From: Altererythrobacter ishigakiensis
GTDB lineage: Bacteria > Pseudomonadota > Alphaproteobacteria > Sphingomonadales > Sphingomonadaceae
DNA length: 64,000 nucleotides
Reading direction: 5' to 3'
Assembly (NCBI RefSeq): GCF_001663155.1
Contig: NZ_CP015963.1
Coordinates: 248,001-312,000, forward strand
Shown here: piece by piece, positions 48,637 through 58,840 of the stretch
Numbering within the stretch: the stretch's first letter is position 1
Layout of the letters: each line of letters starts with the position of its first letter
Notes under the pieces: model-generated
What the model was told of the DNA's origin: nothing
Databases searched by the model: none
What the model saw: only the letters and a program-made list of their open reading frames with translations
Translations under genes and position numbers: made by a program

Positions 48637-51152
48637 CCTGTGACAATATTGACCAGACGGTCCGGGACTACAATCACCTTGCGGATATCGGCCCCGTCAA
48701 TCGAACGCTGGACTTTGTCACTGGCAAGCGCGAGCGCTTCCAGGTCTTCCTTCGCTGCCCCTTTAGGAGCAGTCAGAGTATCGCGCAGCTTACCCATATG
48801 CTGCACCGCGATAGTGACTTCGTCCTCCACCAGCATCGCGGGATCGACTTCGGGCCACTCCGCTTCGGCAATCAGGCCATCTTTTCCGATCTTGGCCCAA
48901 GCTTCTTCCGCAAGATGCGGCATCATGGGGGAAACCAGCAACAGGATGGTACGGATCGTGAAACTCCGGTCCGCGCTTGGCTTGGCCTTTTCCGCCGCAC
49001 CAGTGAGTTCATAGATACGAGCGACAGCCTTGTTAAAGCTCAATGCTTCAATGTCTTCAGCCACCGCGGCGATGGTCTGGTGCGCCTTGCGAGCCAAAGA
49101 TTTGTCCTCGCCTTCCGCCGTTGCATCATACTGCCCAAAGAGACGCCACAAACGCTGTACAAAACGCGCACAGCCTTCAATCCCGGCTTCGGACCATGGC
49201 AGATCGCGCTCAGGCGGGCTGTCGGAAAGCATGAACCAGCGTGCAGCATCCGCGCCATATGTGTCGATGATGTTATCGGGGTCGACTGTGTTTTTCTTCG
49301 ACTTCGACATCTTTATGACGCGGCCGATTTCAACCGATGCACCGTCTGCTTTCAGTGTCGCTCCGTTGCCGGTCCGGTCAATTTCCTCTGGCAGGTAATA
49401 GACTGAGCGCCCCTCTACCTCGCGCGAATATGTCTCATGCGTTACCATGCCTTGCGTGAAAAGGCTGGCGAAAGGCTCGGCAAAATCCAGCTTGCCCAAC
49501 CTCTGCAAGGCGCGCGTCCAGAACCGCGCATAAAGCAAGTGAAGGATCGCGTGCTCGATCCCGCCAATATACTGTTCGACCGGAAGCCACTTGGCGACTT
49601 CTTCTTTGTCGAAGGGCTGGTCTGCGGGCTGACTGGCGAAGCGCAGGAAATACCAGCTGGAATTGGTGAATGTATCAAGCGTGTCCGTCTCACGCTCTGC
49701 TTTGTCGCCGCAAGTCGGGCAATTGGTGTGCTTCCATGTGGGATGACGCAGCAACGGATTGCCCGGGATCGAAAAGTCCACATCCTCGGGCAGTTCAACC
49801 GGCAGCTGATCCTTGGGTACTGGCACTACACCGCATGCTTCACAGTGGATGAAAGGGATTGGCGTCCCCCAATAGCGCTGGCGTGAAACACCCCAGTCGC
49901 GCAAGCGCCAGACGGTGGTCCCTTGCCCCCACCCTTCGCTTTCTGCGCGCGCGTTGACTGCGGCCTTGGCTTCTTCAACGCTCATATCATCCAGAAAGTC
50001 TGAATTGACGCAAATACCGTCACCCGTGTCGGCCTCTGTCAGCGGATCGCCAGCATTCTCTTGCGATCCGGCAATGACTCGGATGGTCGGCAATTCGTAT
50101 TTGGTCGCGAATTCGAAGTCGCGTTGGTCGTGCCCCGGCACACCCATTACCGCTCCGGTGCCGTAATCCATCAGCACGAAATTCGCGATGAAAACGGGCA
50201 GTGCATCGCCCGTGAATGGATGGCGCGCGGTGATACCAGTCAGGAAGCCGCGCTTTTCCATGGTTTCCAGTTCGGCCGCGGTGGTACCGCCTTTTTTGCA
50301 CTCTTCAATAAAACGCGCCGCATCGACATTGTCAGCGGCTACGCCTTGCGCGATCGGATGATCAGCGGCGACTGCAACAAAGCTTGCGCCGAAGATTGTG
50401 TCGGGCCGGGTCGAGTAAACCGGTAGTTTTTCACCGTTTGACAGATCGAAGCTGAATTCGAGACCGCTCGATTTTCCGATCCAGTTCTCCTGCATCAGTT
50501 TGACCTTGTCCGGCCAGTTGTCGAGCGTGCCAAGGCCTTCCAGCAGGTCTTCGGCAAAATCAGTGATTTTCAGGAACCATTGATCAAGCTTGCGCTTCTC
50601 GACTTCCGCACCCGAACGCCAGCCTTTTCCGTCAATCACTTGCTCGTTGGCGAGCACAGTCATGTCGACCGGGTCCCAGTTCACTTCGCTCTGGCGCCGA
50701 TAGACCATTCCTGCTTCATACATGTCTATGAACAGCGCTTGTTCATGGCCGTAATATTCCGGATCGCAGGTCGCGAATTCGCGTGACCAGTCGAGCGCAA
50801 AACCGATGCGCTTCAATTGGCCTTTCATGTTGTCGATATTCTCGCGGGTCCATCCGCCCGGATGTACCCCCTTTTCCATCGCGGCATTTTCTGCGGGCAT
50901 GCCGAACGCGTCCCACCCCATCGGATGAAGCACCTCATGGCCGCGCATCTTCTTGTAGCGAGCCAGCACGTCACCCATGGTGTAGTTGCGGACGTGCCCC
51001 ATGTGGATACGGCCCGACGGATAAGGGAACATCTCGAGCACATAGCTTTTGGGTTTGCTGCTATCGGAATCGGCGTGGAACGTGCCGGCCTGCTCCCATG
51101 CACGCTGCCAGCGGCCGTCGGCCTGAGACGGATCAAATCGCGTATCGGTCAT
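48633..51152 (-). CDS. leuS: Leucyl-tRNA synthetase
   Basis: 839 residues. The class I signatures are HMGH in [15 protein letters not shown] (HIGH variant) and KMSKS in [14 protein letters not shown]. The CP1 editing domain contains the [19 protein letters not shown] segment. It attaches leucine to tRNA-Leu. It is cotranscribed with lptE and holA; the DUF3576 gene lies 25 bp upstream on the same strand. Confidence 0.98.
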   Translation of the reverse strand: MTDTRFDPSQADGRWQRAWEQAGTFHADSDSSKPKSYVLEMFPYPSGRIHMGHVRNYTMGDVLARYKKMRGHEVLHPMGWDAFGMPAENAAMEKGVHPGGWTRENIDNMKGQLKRIGFALDWSREFATCDPEYYGHEQALFIDMYEAGMVYRRQSEVNWDPVDMTVLANEQVIDGKGWRSGAEVEKRKLDQWFLKITDFAEDLLEGLGTLDNWPDKVKLMQENWIGKSSGLEFSFDLSNGEKLPVYSTRPDTIFGASFVAVAADHPIAQGVAADNVDAARFIEECKKGGTTAAELETMEKRGFLTGITARHPFTGDALPVFIANFVLMDYGTGAVMGVPGHDQRDFEFATKYELPTIRVIAGSQENAGDPLTEADTGDGICVNSDFLDDMSVEEAKAAVNARAESEGWGQGTTVWRLRDWGVSRQRYWGTPIPFIHCEACGVVPVPKDQLPVELPEDVDFSIPGNPLLRHPTWKHTNCPTCGDKAERETDTLDTFTNSSWYFLRFASQPADQPFDKEEVAKWLPVEQYIGGIEHAILHLLYARFWTRALQRLGKLDFAEPFASLFTQGMVTHETYSREVEGRSVYYLPEEIDRTGNGATLKADGASVEIGRVIKMSKSKKNTVDPDNIIDTYGADAARWFMLSDSPPERDLPWSEAGIEGCARFVQRLWRLFGQYDATAEGEDKSLARKAHQTIAAVAEDIEALSFNKAVARIYELTGAAEKAKPSADRSFTIRTILLLVSPMMPHLAEEAWAKIGKDGLIAEAEWPEVDPAMLVEDEVTIAVQHMGKLRDTLTAPKGAAKEDLEALALASDKVQRSIDGADIRKVIVVPDRLVNIVTG

Positions 51153-51177
51153 GACAAACCCGTTAAGGGGAAAAGGG

Positions 51178-51630
51178 TCAGGAAGACAATGTCTGTCGGC
51201 GCAATTCGCGTGCGCGCGTCAGGATAATGTCTTCCAGCTTCTGGACAGTCGCAGCCTGAACCGGCGCATCAACCCAAGTACCGCTTTGAGTAACCTGACG
51301 GCTTGCCGCCACACGCAACGCGTCTGCCCGTAGATCCTGATCAAGGATGGTTACCGTTACTTTGACCCGTTCTGCCGGATTCTGCGGATTGGCGTACCAG
51401 TCCGTAATGATCACGCCGCCCATCGCATCAGCCTGCAGCAGGGGCGCAAAACTGAAGGTTTCAAGGGCCGAGCGCCACAGGTATGAGTTCACACCAATCG
51501 TGTTGACTTGCGCCGCAGCCAAGTCGGCTTGCGGGCGCTCCCGGCCGCCACAGGCAGCAAGCGTAGCCAGCGCCGCACATGCAAGCGCTACACGGACGGG
51601 ACGACGGGTGGCGGTCTCAATCAAACTCAT
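51178..51630 (-). CDS. DUF3576 lipoprotein
   Basis: 150 residues from the ATG at 51630, with SD GAGGAA 10 nt upstream; a GTG at 51648 is less likely. The signal peptide has lipobox LAAC (Cys about 27, in [14 protein letters not shown]). The domain features [41 protein letters not shown], typical of DUF3576, an alphaproteobacterial family of unknown role that commonly precedes leuS-lptE. It may act in envelope biogenesis. Confidence 0.9.
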   Translation of the reverse strand: MSLIETATRRPVRVALACAALATLAACGGRERPQADLAAAQVNTIGVNSYLWRSALETFSFAPLLQADAMGGVIITDWYANPQNPAERVKVTVTILDQDLRADALRVAASRQVTQSGTWVDAPVQAATVQKLEDIILTRARELRRQTLSS

Positions 51631-52031
51631 TTTCGCAATATTCCTCACGCGATTTGGCCCTCAACAGACCTGTCTTTAGCTCTGCTCTATAACTCCCGCT
51701 GCGCAGGGAACAAGGCAACAATCCCTACCGCAACGCCAAGATGCCCGTATTTCTGTGCCCTGACCCGCTTTACATGCGCTGAACGGACGCCGTGCACAGC
51801 CAGTTTCGCTAGCTGTGGAGACTCTGCAACAGGTAAATGGCGCTAGCGCGCACTAACCATTGCAAGCATTGCTTCGTATAGAAAATCCGCCATATCATTC
51901 TGTATCACGACTCGAAGTCTTGTTTGAGGGATTCGTTTCGTGGTCATGTACGGTTCAGCAGAGTTGCGCTTAATAAGTTCGCAAACGCAGTGAAATACCG
52001 TGCTCAAAAGGGAAGGGGTTTGACGAAAGCA
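51631..52031. promoter_or_regulatory. Divergent intergenic region, promoter candidate for the downstream unknown gene
   Basis: About 400 bp without a gene. On the plus strand -35 TTGCTT (51869-51874) and -10 TATCAT (51893-51898) are 18 bp apart, giving a leader of about 125 nt. A small stem CACAGC (51795-51800) / GCTGTG (51812-51817) and a direct repeat of CATTGC (51858, 51867) are present. Nothing else is recognised. Confidence 0.35.
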
Positions 52032-52784
52032 ATGGCAGGAAAGCGATCAGCATCCGCAGCACTTAAGCTGCCCTTGCTGCTGGCTGCTGCCGGTATGGCT
52101 TTTGGCGTGCCTTCCGCTGGATTGGCAGTTGTTGCCTTCGGTGACGAAGCTGCCATCGCTGATTTGCCTTCCTTTGCGATGTTCACGCCGGCGTCGGCTG
52201 ATCCTGAGTTGGCCAAGCGGGTTGCCGAACAGGCCCGGACCAGTGGCATGCGCTTCACCCCTGCAGGCAGTGCGATCAAGCGTGATCGTACAATTACTGT
52301 TGCGGTTCGCGTTGACCCGGAAACAGCACGCGCGATTTCGGTCCGTCAGGCTCTGGATGTGGCGCCGGGTGCGACCAACGCGCTAAAGGCACAAGCGGTG
52401 ACCCGCTATGATCTTGGCACTGCGCGCGGATATCAAAGTTTCAAACGGCCGCAACCGCAGGTTTCGCTTTCAGGCACCGTGCGTGATATTTCGATGCCTG
52501 ACCTTTCCGCATTTGAGCCTGCTGGCCCTACTGCTGAAGACAAGCCCAGCCGTTTCCAGACCCGCATTGCGCTGGAAGATGAACAGGCTGCAGGACGTTC
52601 TCCCAACACACTGGACGCGCTTAGCGCGCAAACTGTCGATCTGGGCGGCGCCTACAGCATTACCCGCAATCTTGACGTGACAGCGGGTGTTCGTTTGTCG
52701 CAGGAGAGGGATCGCCTCTCTCCCATCACGGACAACAAACAGGACAGCCAGTCAGTCTATGTCGGCACGCAATTCCGGTTCTGA
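52032..52784 (+). CDS. Unknown exported, outer-membrane-like protein
   Basis: 250 residues from the ATG at 52032 (GGAAGGGG lies 13 nt upstream; a TTG at 52020 or 51924 are alternatives). An N-terminal signal or anchor (about 11-35) is followed by an Ala/Pro-rich middle and a C-terminal stretch with alternating strands (TVDLGGAYSITRNLDVTAGVRLSQ, then SQSVYVGTQFRF). The final Phe is the mark of an outer-membrane beta-barrel strand, but only a few strands are evident. I know no named family. It is followed by its own terminator, so monocistronic. Confidence 0.72.
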   Translation: MAGKRSASAALKLPLLLAAAGMAFGVPSAGLAVVAFGDEAAIADLPSFAMFTPASADPELAKRVAEQARTSGMRFTPAGSAIKRDRTITVAVRVDPETARAISVRQALDVAPGATNALKAQAVTRYDLGTARGYQSFKRPQPQVSLSGTVRDISMPDLSAFEPAGPTAEDKPSRFQTRIALEDEQAAGRSPNTLDALSAQTVDLGGAYSITRNLDVTAGVRLSQERDRLSPITDNKQDSQSVYVGTQFRF

Positions 52785-52825
52785 CGCGGGCAAGCTCGTC
52801 ATCATCTAGTGAATTCGTATGAGAG

Positions 52826-52847
52826 ACCCCGCTGCGGCGGGGTTTTT
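52826..52847 (+). terminator. Intrinsic terminator before phaB
   Basis: ACCCCGC (52826-52832), loop TGCG, GCGGGGT (52837-52843), then TTTT. It ends the transcript of the unknown outer-membrane-like gene. Confidence 0.92.
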
Positions 52848-52909
52848 CATTCCCTTGACGTTACGGCACCGCTACTTCTGTAGCCCAGACGAGCTTTGGA
52901 GATTCGAAA

Positions 52910-53632
52910 ATGTCACGCGTTGCAATCGTTACTGGCGGAACTCGCGGTATTGGCCGCGCAATTTGTGAGAAGCTGCAAAGCGACGGATTTACAGTCGTTG
53001 CCAACTATGCCGGGAACGATGCCGCTGCCGAGCAATTGAAAGCCGACACCGGCATACGCTCATACAAATGGGACGTCGGCGACCATGAAGCGTGTCTTGA
53101 AGGATGTGCCAAGGTGGCCGAGGAGGTCGGCCCGGTTGACGTTGTGGTGAACAACGCCGGTATCACACGAGACGGTACGCTTCACAAGATGTCCTATGAC
53201 GACTGGAACGAAGTCATGCGCATCAACCTGGGTGGTTGTTTCAACATGGCCAAGGCATGCTTCCCTGGAATGCGTGAGCGCGGATGGGGCCGTATCGTAA
53301 ATATCGGTTCCATCAACGGACAAGCGGGCCAGTATGGTCAGGTGAACTACGCAGCGGCAAAGTCCGGTATCCACGGTTTCACTAAGGCTCTGGCCCAGGA
53401 AGGCGCGAAATTCGGGGTGACGGTGAACGCTATTGCGCCGGGCTATATCGACACCGATATGGTCGCAGCGGTACCCGAGCCGGTTCTGGAAAAGATCGTC
53501 GCCAAGATCCCGGTCGGACGTTTGGGAGAGGCGCAGGAAATCGCCCGTGGAGTAGCGTTTCTGTGCAGTGAAAATGCGGGCTTCGTCACCGGCTCTACTA
53601 TGAGCATCAACGGGGGTCAGCACATGTACTGA
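52910..53632 (+). CDS. phaB: Acetoacetyl-CoA reductase
   Basis: 240 residues. It is an SDR: the NAD(P) motif TGGTRGIGRAI at 8-18, NNAGITRDGTL, the catalytic Ser in NIGSINGQAGQ, and YAAAKSG. The segments GQYGQVNYAAAKSGIHGFTKALAQE and the C-terminus GSTMSINGGQHMY match PhaB. It makes (R)-3-hydroxybutyryl-CoA for PHB. A possible -35 TTGACG (52855-52860) precedes it; no clear -10 is seen. No phaA or phaC is adjacent. Confidence 0.94.
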   Translation: MSRVAIVTGGTRGIGRAICEKLQSDGFTVVANYAGNDAAAEQLKADTGIRSYKWDVGDHEACLEGCAKVAEEVGPVDVVVNNAGITRDGTLHKMSYDDWNEVMRINLGGCFNMAKACFPGMRERGWGRIVNIGSINGQAGQYGQVNYAAAKSGIHGFTKALAQEGAKFGVTVNAIAPGYIDTDMVAAVPEPVLEKIVAKIPVGRLGEAQEIARGVAFLCSENAGFVTGSTMSINGGQHMY

Positions 53633-53848
53633 CGGCCATTCGCCGGCTTTCATCAAAGAAAAATGTCTGCACTATCGACTGACTGATCAAACAGCGCAGC
53701 CCGCGCTTTTCCGCCTACGTCAGGGATTTTGATCGCAACAAGATCTGCTTCGATAGCTAAGCGGGCCAAGCGGCTGCTCTGCAAAAGGACCTTGGCGACC
53801 GACCGGCGTTAGTGACTTTGTCATAGTGACGAGTTACGGATTTTTCCT
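53633..53848. promoter_or_regulatory. phaB-desaturase spacer with a GTGAC repeat and GTCA dyad
   Basis: About 216 bp without a gene. GTGAC occurs at 53812-53816 and 53826-53830 with GTCAT (53820-53824) between, giving a small dyad (TGACtttGTCA) just before the desaturase start; it could be an operator. A weak stem CGGC/GCCG follows the phaB stop, not a convincing terminator. Confidence 0.35.
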
Positions 53849-54916
53849 GTGACACGTCTTCAAGAAAAATTCGCCGGTGTGGCAGACGCCAAGAGCAGCC
53901 CCGCAGCGGAACTCGAACCACGCCAGTTAATGCGTGAGCTCGCCGCATTCAAAACTCCCAAGATCAGTCGAGGCAGCTGGGAGCTCGCTTCAACGCTTTT
54001 ACCATTCGTTGCTATGTTCGCCGCGATGCTGTTTGCGGTTGATGCGGGCTATTACTGGGCGCTGGCTTTGGCTCCGGTGACGGGACTTCTGCTGTTGCGC
54101 TTGTTCATCATTCAACATGACTGTGGCCATGGTGCCTTTCTGCCGGGACGTAAAAGCAATGACTGGGTCGGCCGCGCGATGGGCGTGCTCACCCTGACGC
54201 CATATGATTGCTGGGCACGGTCACACGCCATCCACCACGCGAGCACAGGCAATCTAGATGAGCGTGGATACGGCGATGTCGATACGCTGACGGTTCAGGA
54301 ATATGCCGACAGTCCTCGCCTGAAACGCTGGTTCTATCGCTTCTATCGCAGCCCTGCGGTCTTGCTTGGCCTTGGACCGGCATACCTGTTTCTGCTGCGG
54401 CATCGCCTGCCGATTGGCTTGATGAAGGCAGGCTGGATCTACTGGATCGCAGCGATGGGGACCAATCTTGTCACAGCATTGATCCTCGCAGCGCTGATCT
54501 ATGCCTTCTCATTCGCCAGCGTCGCTTTGGTATTTGTGCCCGTTTTGCTGACTGCCGCCTCGACAGGTGTCTGGTTGTTCTATGTCCAGCATCAGTTCGA
54601 GCACGGCCATTGGGACACGGATGCCGAATGGTCATTCCATGACGCGGCATTGATGGGCAGCTCTCACCTAGAGTTACCCGCGGTCCTGCGCTGGTTCACA
54701 GGCAATATCGGCATCCATCATGTGCATCATCTGGCCAGCCGCGTGCCGTTCTATCGACTGCCAGAAGTGCTTCGGACATTCCCTGAGCTGCGCGAGCTCA
54801 ATCGCTTCACCATGCGCGACACATTCACAATGATGCGCTTGGCATTATGGGACGAAGGCCAGAGACGCCTGGTGAGCTTTCGCGAGGCAAAGCAGCTTGT
54901 CCGCGCAAAACCATGA
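53849..54916 (+). CDS. Membrane fatty acid desaturase, GTG start
   Basis: 355 residues beginning at GTG 53849 (MTRLQEKFAG). The three His clusters of acyl-lipid desaturases are HDCGHGAF, HAIHHASTG and HVHHLASRVP, with an extra HQFEHGHW. Four hydrophobic stretches fit a di-iron membrane enzyme. It introduces a double bond into membrane acyl chains; the position is unknown. It overlaps the ribbon-helix-helix gene by 4 bp (ATGA). Confidence 0.9.
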   Translation: MTRLQEKFAGVADAKSSPAAELEPRQLMRELAAFKTPKISRGSWELASTLLPFVAMFAAMLFAVDAGYYWALALAPVTGLLLLRLFIIQHDCGHGAFLPGRKSNDWVGRAMGVLTLTPYDCWARSHAIHHASTGNLDERGYGDVDTLTVQEYADSPRLKRWFYRFYRSPAVLLGLGPAYLFLLRHRLPIGLMKAGWIYWIAAMGTNLVTALILAALIYAFSFASVALVFVPVLLTAASTGVWLFYVQHQFEHGHWDTDAEWSFHDAALMGSSHLELPAVLRWFTGNIGIHHVHHLASRVPFYRLPEVLRTFPELRELNRFTMRDTFTMMRLALWDEGQRRLVSFREAKQLVRAKP

Positions 54917-55152
54917 GCAACACTCCGCCCTATCATCCGCCGGTCAAGCGATCGGTGCAGATTGAAGGGCACAAGACCTCCATCAGCCTTGAGCCAATAT
55001 TCTGGGATATGCTGCGCGACGCGGCAGCGACACAGGGCATTGCGATCAACGCACTGGTCGCGAAAATCGACGAAGAGCGGATCAAGTCTGATACCCCGCC
55101 GGGGCTCGCCAGCGCCATCCGGGTCTGGCTGGTTTCAAACAACGTGACCTAG
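54913..55152 (+). CDS. Ribbon-helix-helix domain protein
   Basis: 79 residues from the ATG at 54913, inside the desaturase stop. It has an RHH_4-type pattern: KRSVQIEGHKTSISLEPIFWDMLRDAAATQGIAINALVAKID, with a strand and two helices as in Arc/MetJ-type DNA-binding proteins. The C-terminal segment is short and polar. It is probably a transcriptional regulator; the translational coupling to the desaturase raises the chance that it controls that gene, but this is unproven. Confidence 0.83.
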   Translation: MSNTPPYHPPVKRSVQIEGHKTSISLEPIFWDMLRDAAATQGIAINALVAKIDEERIKSDTPPGLASAIRVWLVSNNVT

Positions 55153-55271
55153 ATCCGGCTTAGGCTTCACCGAAATTTTTGCTGAGGCGTGACCCGGCGC
55201 GCAGCGACCTGTCTGGCCGTGAACACCGGAGGCATGCGTCAGTGCAATTTGTAGGCCAGCATAAGGCGGAT

Positions 55272-56555
55272 CTAGTCGTCGCCGACGCGCTGGATGTCTG
55301 CCCCCACCAACTGCAGCTTCTCTTCAAGCCGCTCATAGCCGCGATCCAGGTGATAGAGCCGCCGAACAGTCGTCTCACCTTCTGCCGCAAGCCCTGCCAA
55401 CACTAGGCTGAAGGAAGCGCGCAAATCGGTTGCCATCACTTCTGCACCCGTCAGCCGCTCAACGCCTTTGACAATCGCCGTGCGCCCCTCGGTTTCGATA
55501 TCCGCGCCCATCCGCGCAAGTTCGGGCACGTGCATGTAACGGTTCTCGAAAATCGTCTCTTTCAGCACGCTGGTGCCTTCCGCCTTGCATAGCAGCGCCA
55601 TGAGCTGCGCCTGCATGTCTGTCGCGAGGCCAGGATATGGAGCTGTCGTGAGATTGGTCGCCTTGAGTTTGCCATTCGCTTTGACGCGGATTGCCTTCGC
55701 CTCTTCCTCAACCTCAACCCCGATATTGCGCAAGGCATGAATCGTGGCCGCCATTTCATCGGGCTTGGCCCCTTCCAGCCGTACGTCCCCGCCCGTTATC
55801 GCGGCCGCGCATGCATAGGAGCCCGCCTCGATCCGGTCCGGCATGACGCGATATGTTGCCCCGTGCAGCCGCTTGACACCATAGATGGTCAAATCTGACG
55901 TGCCGATCCCTTCGATCTCCGCCCCCATCGCGACCAGCAAATTGCACAGATCGACGATTTCGGGTTCGCGCGCTGCGTTGAACAACCGGCAGGTTCCGCT
56001 GGCCAGTACCGCCGCCATGACCGCATTCTCTGTCGCGCCAACCGACACGACCGGGAAATCAAACTCCCCGCCCGGCAATCCGCCATCGGGCGCCATGGCT
56101 CTAACGTAACCCTGAGCAAGCTCGATCTCGGCACCGAAAGCTTCCAACGCCTTCAAGTGCAAGTCGATCGGCCTGTTTCCGATCGCGCAGCCGCCCGGCA
56201 TGGAAACCGTCGCTTCACCCATTCGCGCAAGCATTGGGCCGAGTACAAGGATCGACGCGCGCATCTTGCGCACAAGGTCGTAAGGCGCAACGGTTGACGT
56301 GATACGTGGCGCCTCCAGGCTCATCACCCGGCCAAAATCCTCTGGACGCGTTCCCTGCACAACCGTTGTGATCCCGAACAGGTTCATCAGGTGTTGGAAC
56401 CCGTCAATGTCCGCAAGCCGCGGAAGATTGCGCAACGTCAAAGGCTCTTCAGTCAGAAGCGCGCAGGGTATGAGAGTGAGCGCAGCATTCTTCGCGCCTG
56501 AAATGGGAATTGTCCCCTCGAGGCGGTTACCGCCTTTGATTACCAACTTGTCCAT
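55272..56555 (-). CDS. murA: UDP-N-acetylglucosamine 1-carboxyvinyltransferase
   Basis: 427 residues, the full length. The catalytic Cys123 is in [16 protein letters not shown], as in fosfomycin-sensitive enzymes (Cys rather than the resistant Asp). The N-terminal [20 protein letters not shown] and C-terminal [17 protein letters not shown] are conserved. It commits UDP-GlcNAc to peptidoglycan synthesis. It is divergent from galU. Confidence 0.98.
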   Translation of the reverse strand: MDKLVIKGGNRLEGTIPISGAKNAALTLIPCALLTEEPLTLRNLPRLADIDGFQHLMNLFGITTVVQGTRPEDFGRVMSLEAPRITSTVAPYDLVRKMRASILVLGPMLARMGEATVSMPGGCAIGNRPIDLHLKALEAFGAEIELAQGYVRAMAPDGGLPGGEFDFPVVSVGATENAVMAAVLASGTCRLFNAAREPEIVDLCNLLVAMGAEIEGIGTSDLTIYGVKRLHGATYRVMPDRIEAGSYACAAAITGGDVRLEGAKPDEMAATIHALRNIGVEVEEEAKAIRVKANGKLKATNLTTAPYPGLATDMQAQLMALLCKAEGTSVLKETIFENRYMHVPELARMGADIETEGRTAIVKGVERLTGAEVMATDLRASFSLVLAGLAAEGETTVRRLYHLDRGYERLEEKLQLVGADIQRVGDD

Positions 56556-56579
56556 TCATCGCTCCTAGCCCAACATTCC

Positions 56580-56658
56580 GTTCACGCAAATGAACAAGAT
56601 TTGCCAGCACGTTCATTGCGCTTGCGGGCGTGTGGTTTGCTCCCTATCCCTAGGCCCT
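56580..56658 (+). promoter_or_regulatory. murA-galU intergenic dyads and galU promoter candidate
   Basis: GTTCA (56580-56584) pairs with TGAAC (56591-56595), and GCAAATGAAC (56586-56595) is an imperfect mirror of GTTCATTGC (56611-56619), so three GTTCA-type units are clustered. A -35 TTGCGG (56622-56627) and -10 TATCCC (56645-56650) with 17-bp spacing would start transcription within a few nucleotides of the galU ATG (56659); no SD is seen. Confidence 0.4.
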
Positions 56659-57543
56659 ATGAGCACACCCAAACCGATCAAGAAAGCCGTCTTCCCCGTT
56701 GCCGGGCTCGGCACCCGATTCCTGCCTGCGACGAAGGCTATCCCTAAGGAATTGTTGCCGATCGTTGATCGTCCGTTGATCCAGTACGCGGTCGACGAAG
56801 CGCGCGAAGCCGGGATCGAACAGATGATCTTTGTGACGGGTCGGGGAAAGACCGCGATTGTAGAACATTTCGACATGGCGTTCGAACTTGAAACGACCAT
56901 GAGCGAGCGCGGCAAGGACATGAATGTGCTGGAGCCGACACGTGCGACGCCGGGCGATATCATCACTGTGCGCCAACAAGTGCCAATGGGCCTTGGCCAC
57001 GCGATCTGGTGCGCACGCGCGATTGTTGGCGATGAGCCCTTCGCGATCTTCCTGCCCGACGAGCTGATGATCGGCAACAAAGGCGGATCGGGCTGTATGA
57101 AGCAGATGGTCGATGCCTATAGCCAGACCGGCGGCAACCTGATCAGCGTGCTAGAAGTGCCGCATGAGGAAGTTTCAAGCTATGGCGTGATCGATCCTGG
57201 CAAGGAAGATGGCTCGCTGACTGAAGTCAAAGGCCTGGTCGAGAAGCCACCCGTTGAAGAAGCGCCATCGAACAAGATCATTTCAGGCCGCTACATCCTG
57301 CAACCGGAAGTGATGCGCACGCTTGAAAATCAAGAGAAGGGCGCTGGCGGGGAGATCCAATTGACCGATGCGATGGCGAAGATGATCGGGACCCAGCCGT
57401 TCCACGCCGTCACATTCGACGGCAAGCGTTATGACTGTGGCAGCAAACTGGGCTTTGTCGAAGCCACGCTGGCTCTGGCTTTGGATCGCGAGGACATGGG
57501 CGCTGATGTGCGCAAGATGGCGGAGCGACTGCTCGCTAGCTAG
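56659..57543 (+). CDS. galU: UTP-glucose-1-phosphate uridylyltransferase
   Basis: 294 residues from the ATG at 56659 (MSTPKPIKKAVFPVAGLGT). The nucleotide-binding motif is AGLGTRFLPATKAIPKELLPI with the catalytic Lys; LPDELMIG and VEKPPVEEAPSN follow. It makes UDP-glucose for LPS, exopolysaccharide and osmoregulated glucans. The frame extends upstream to 56590 without support. The stop overlaps the end of the P450 gene by 8 bp, tail to tail. Confidence 0.96.
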   Translation: MSTPKPIKKAVFPVAGLGTRFLPATKAIPKELLPIVDRPLIQYAVDEAREAGIEQMIFVTGRGKTAIVEHFDMAFELETTMSERGKDMNVLEPTRATPGDIITVRQQVPMGLGHAIWCARAIVGDEPFAIFLPDELMIGNKGGSGCMKQMVDAYSQTGGNLISVLEVPHEEVSSYGVIDPGKEDGSLTEVKGLVEKPPVEEAPSNKIISGRYILQPEVMRTLENQEKGAGGEIQLTDAMAKMIGTQPFHAVTFDGKRYDCGSKLGFVEATLALALDREDMGADVRKMAERLLAS

Positions 57544-58840
57544 TTGTAAAGCGCAGCGGCAATGTCTTCAGCCCGCCAACAAATGTGGAAGTTGCGCGTT
57601 TGGGCTCTCCAGCCAGTTCAATACTTTCGATCCGGTCAAGAATAGTCTCGAACAGGATCTTCATCTCCATGCGAGCCAAGTGAAGGCCAAGGCATTGGTG
57701 CGCGCCAGCGCCGAATGCTGCGTGGCGATTGGGCGATCGCGACGCATCAAAATCACGCGGGTTTTCAAACTGCGCCGGATCGTGATTGGCCGAGACATAG
57801 TTGATCATCAGCCAATCGCCTTTCTTGATTTGTTGCCCGCCTATTTCGACATCTTCTGCCGCAGTACGCATGAAATGCTGCACCGGAGTGGTCCAACGGA
57901 TCGCCTCTTCGACGATCCCCGGCAGCAGGGTTCGGTCTGCCTTGACCCGCGCCCATTGCTCCGGGTCTTGCGCGAGCGCCATCATCGCGCCGGCCGTAGA
58001 TGCAGAGGTCGTGTCGTGCCCGGCTGTAGCGACGATAATGTAATATCCCGCCATATCACGTTCGGGTAACGGCTCACCATCAACAGTGGCGTTGGCGATA
58101 ACGCTCGCTACATCGTCTGTAGGATTGGCCCTGCGGTCCGCCGCCAGTTCGGCGAAATAGCCTTCAAAGGTTTTGACAGCCCCGGCAACTAGCTGGACCA
58201 CCATCTCTGGCGTCATATTCTCCATGCCAGTGCCAGACAGATCGGCATCCTGCCCACCGAACAATTGCTGTGTCAGCATTTGCATGCGCGGTTCGTCTTG
58301 CTCCGGCACGCCAAGAATCTGCATCACAACATGAAGCGGATAGGGTCCCGAAACGAGCTTGACGAAATCAACAACGTCACCATTGCCACCAGCCTCGATC
58401 AGACGGTCAACCGTGGCGTTCGCGATGGCGCGGATCTCATCCTCCATCTTTGCCAGGTTGCGCGGCATGAACCAGTCTTGCGTCAGGCGGCGATACTTGG
58501 GGTGAATCGGGGCGTCGAATACCACCAGCGAATCAACCAGCATGTTCGATCCGGTGGCTTTACGGCTGAATTCAATCGCATCGCGAAAGCTGAATACAAC
58601 CGGGCGCGGGTTGTTGAGGAAGGTTTGATTGTCCTTCGATATCCGCATCACATCTTCATATCGTGTGACAAGCCAGAACGGGTCGAACAGCTCCCCGTCT
58701 TCTGGCTCTACCCGTGCGACCGGGGCTTCTTTGCGCAGCCGGTCAAAGGTATCGAGCAAGCCGTCCCATTCAGCATAGGAGTGGGGATCAATAACTTCGC
58801 GTGCGACATCGGGCGGCAGGATTGCAGGACTGTTAGCCAT
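57536..58840 (-). CDS. Cytochrome P450
   Basis: 434 residues from the ATG at 58840, which shares one base with the preceding stop (TGATG). The I-helix oxygen-binding motif is VATAGHDTTSAS; the K-helix ExxR is in EEAIRWTTPV; the heme ligand Cys is in FGAGAHQCLGLHLARMEM. It is a soluble class I bacterial P450 that needs separate ferredoxin and reductase, not present here. Its coupling to an acyl-CoA ligase suggests oxidation of a fatty or steroid-type acid. Confidence 0.93.
   Translation of the reverse strand: MANSPAILPPDVAREVIDPHSYAEWDGLLDTFDRLRKEAPVARVEPEDGELFDPFWLVTRYEDVMRISKDNQTFLNNPRPVVFSFRDAIEFSRKATGSNMLVDSLVVFDAPIHPKYRRLTQDWFMPRNLAKMEDEIRAIANATVDRLIEAGGNGDVVDFVKLVSGPYPLHVVMQILGVPEQDEPRMQMLTQQLFGGQDADLSGTGMENMTPEMVVQLVAGAVKTFEGYFAELAADRRANPTDDVASVIANATVDGEPLPERDMAGYYIIVATAGHDTTSASTAGAMMALAQDPEQWARVKADRTLLPGIVEEAIRWTTPVQHFMRTAAEDVEIGGQQIKKGDWLMINYVSANHDPAQFENPRDFDASRSPNRHAAFGAGAHQCLGLHLARMEMKILFETILDRIESIELAGEPKRATSTFVGGLKTLPLRFTTS

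Noticed and set aside
53633..53655. Terminator after phaB
   Set aside because: The 4-bp CGGC/GCCG stem with GCTTTC is too weak.
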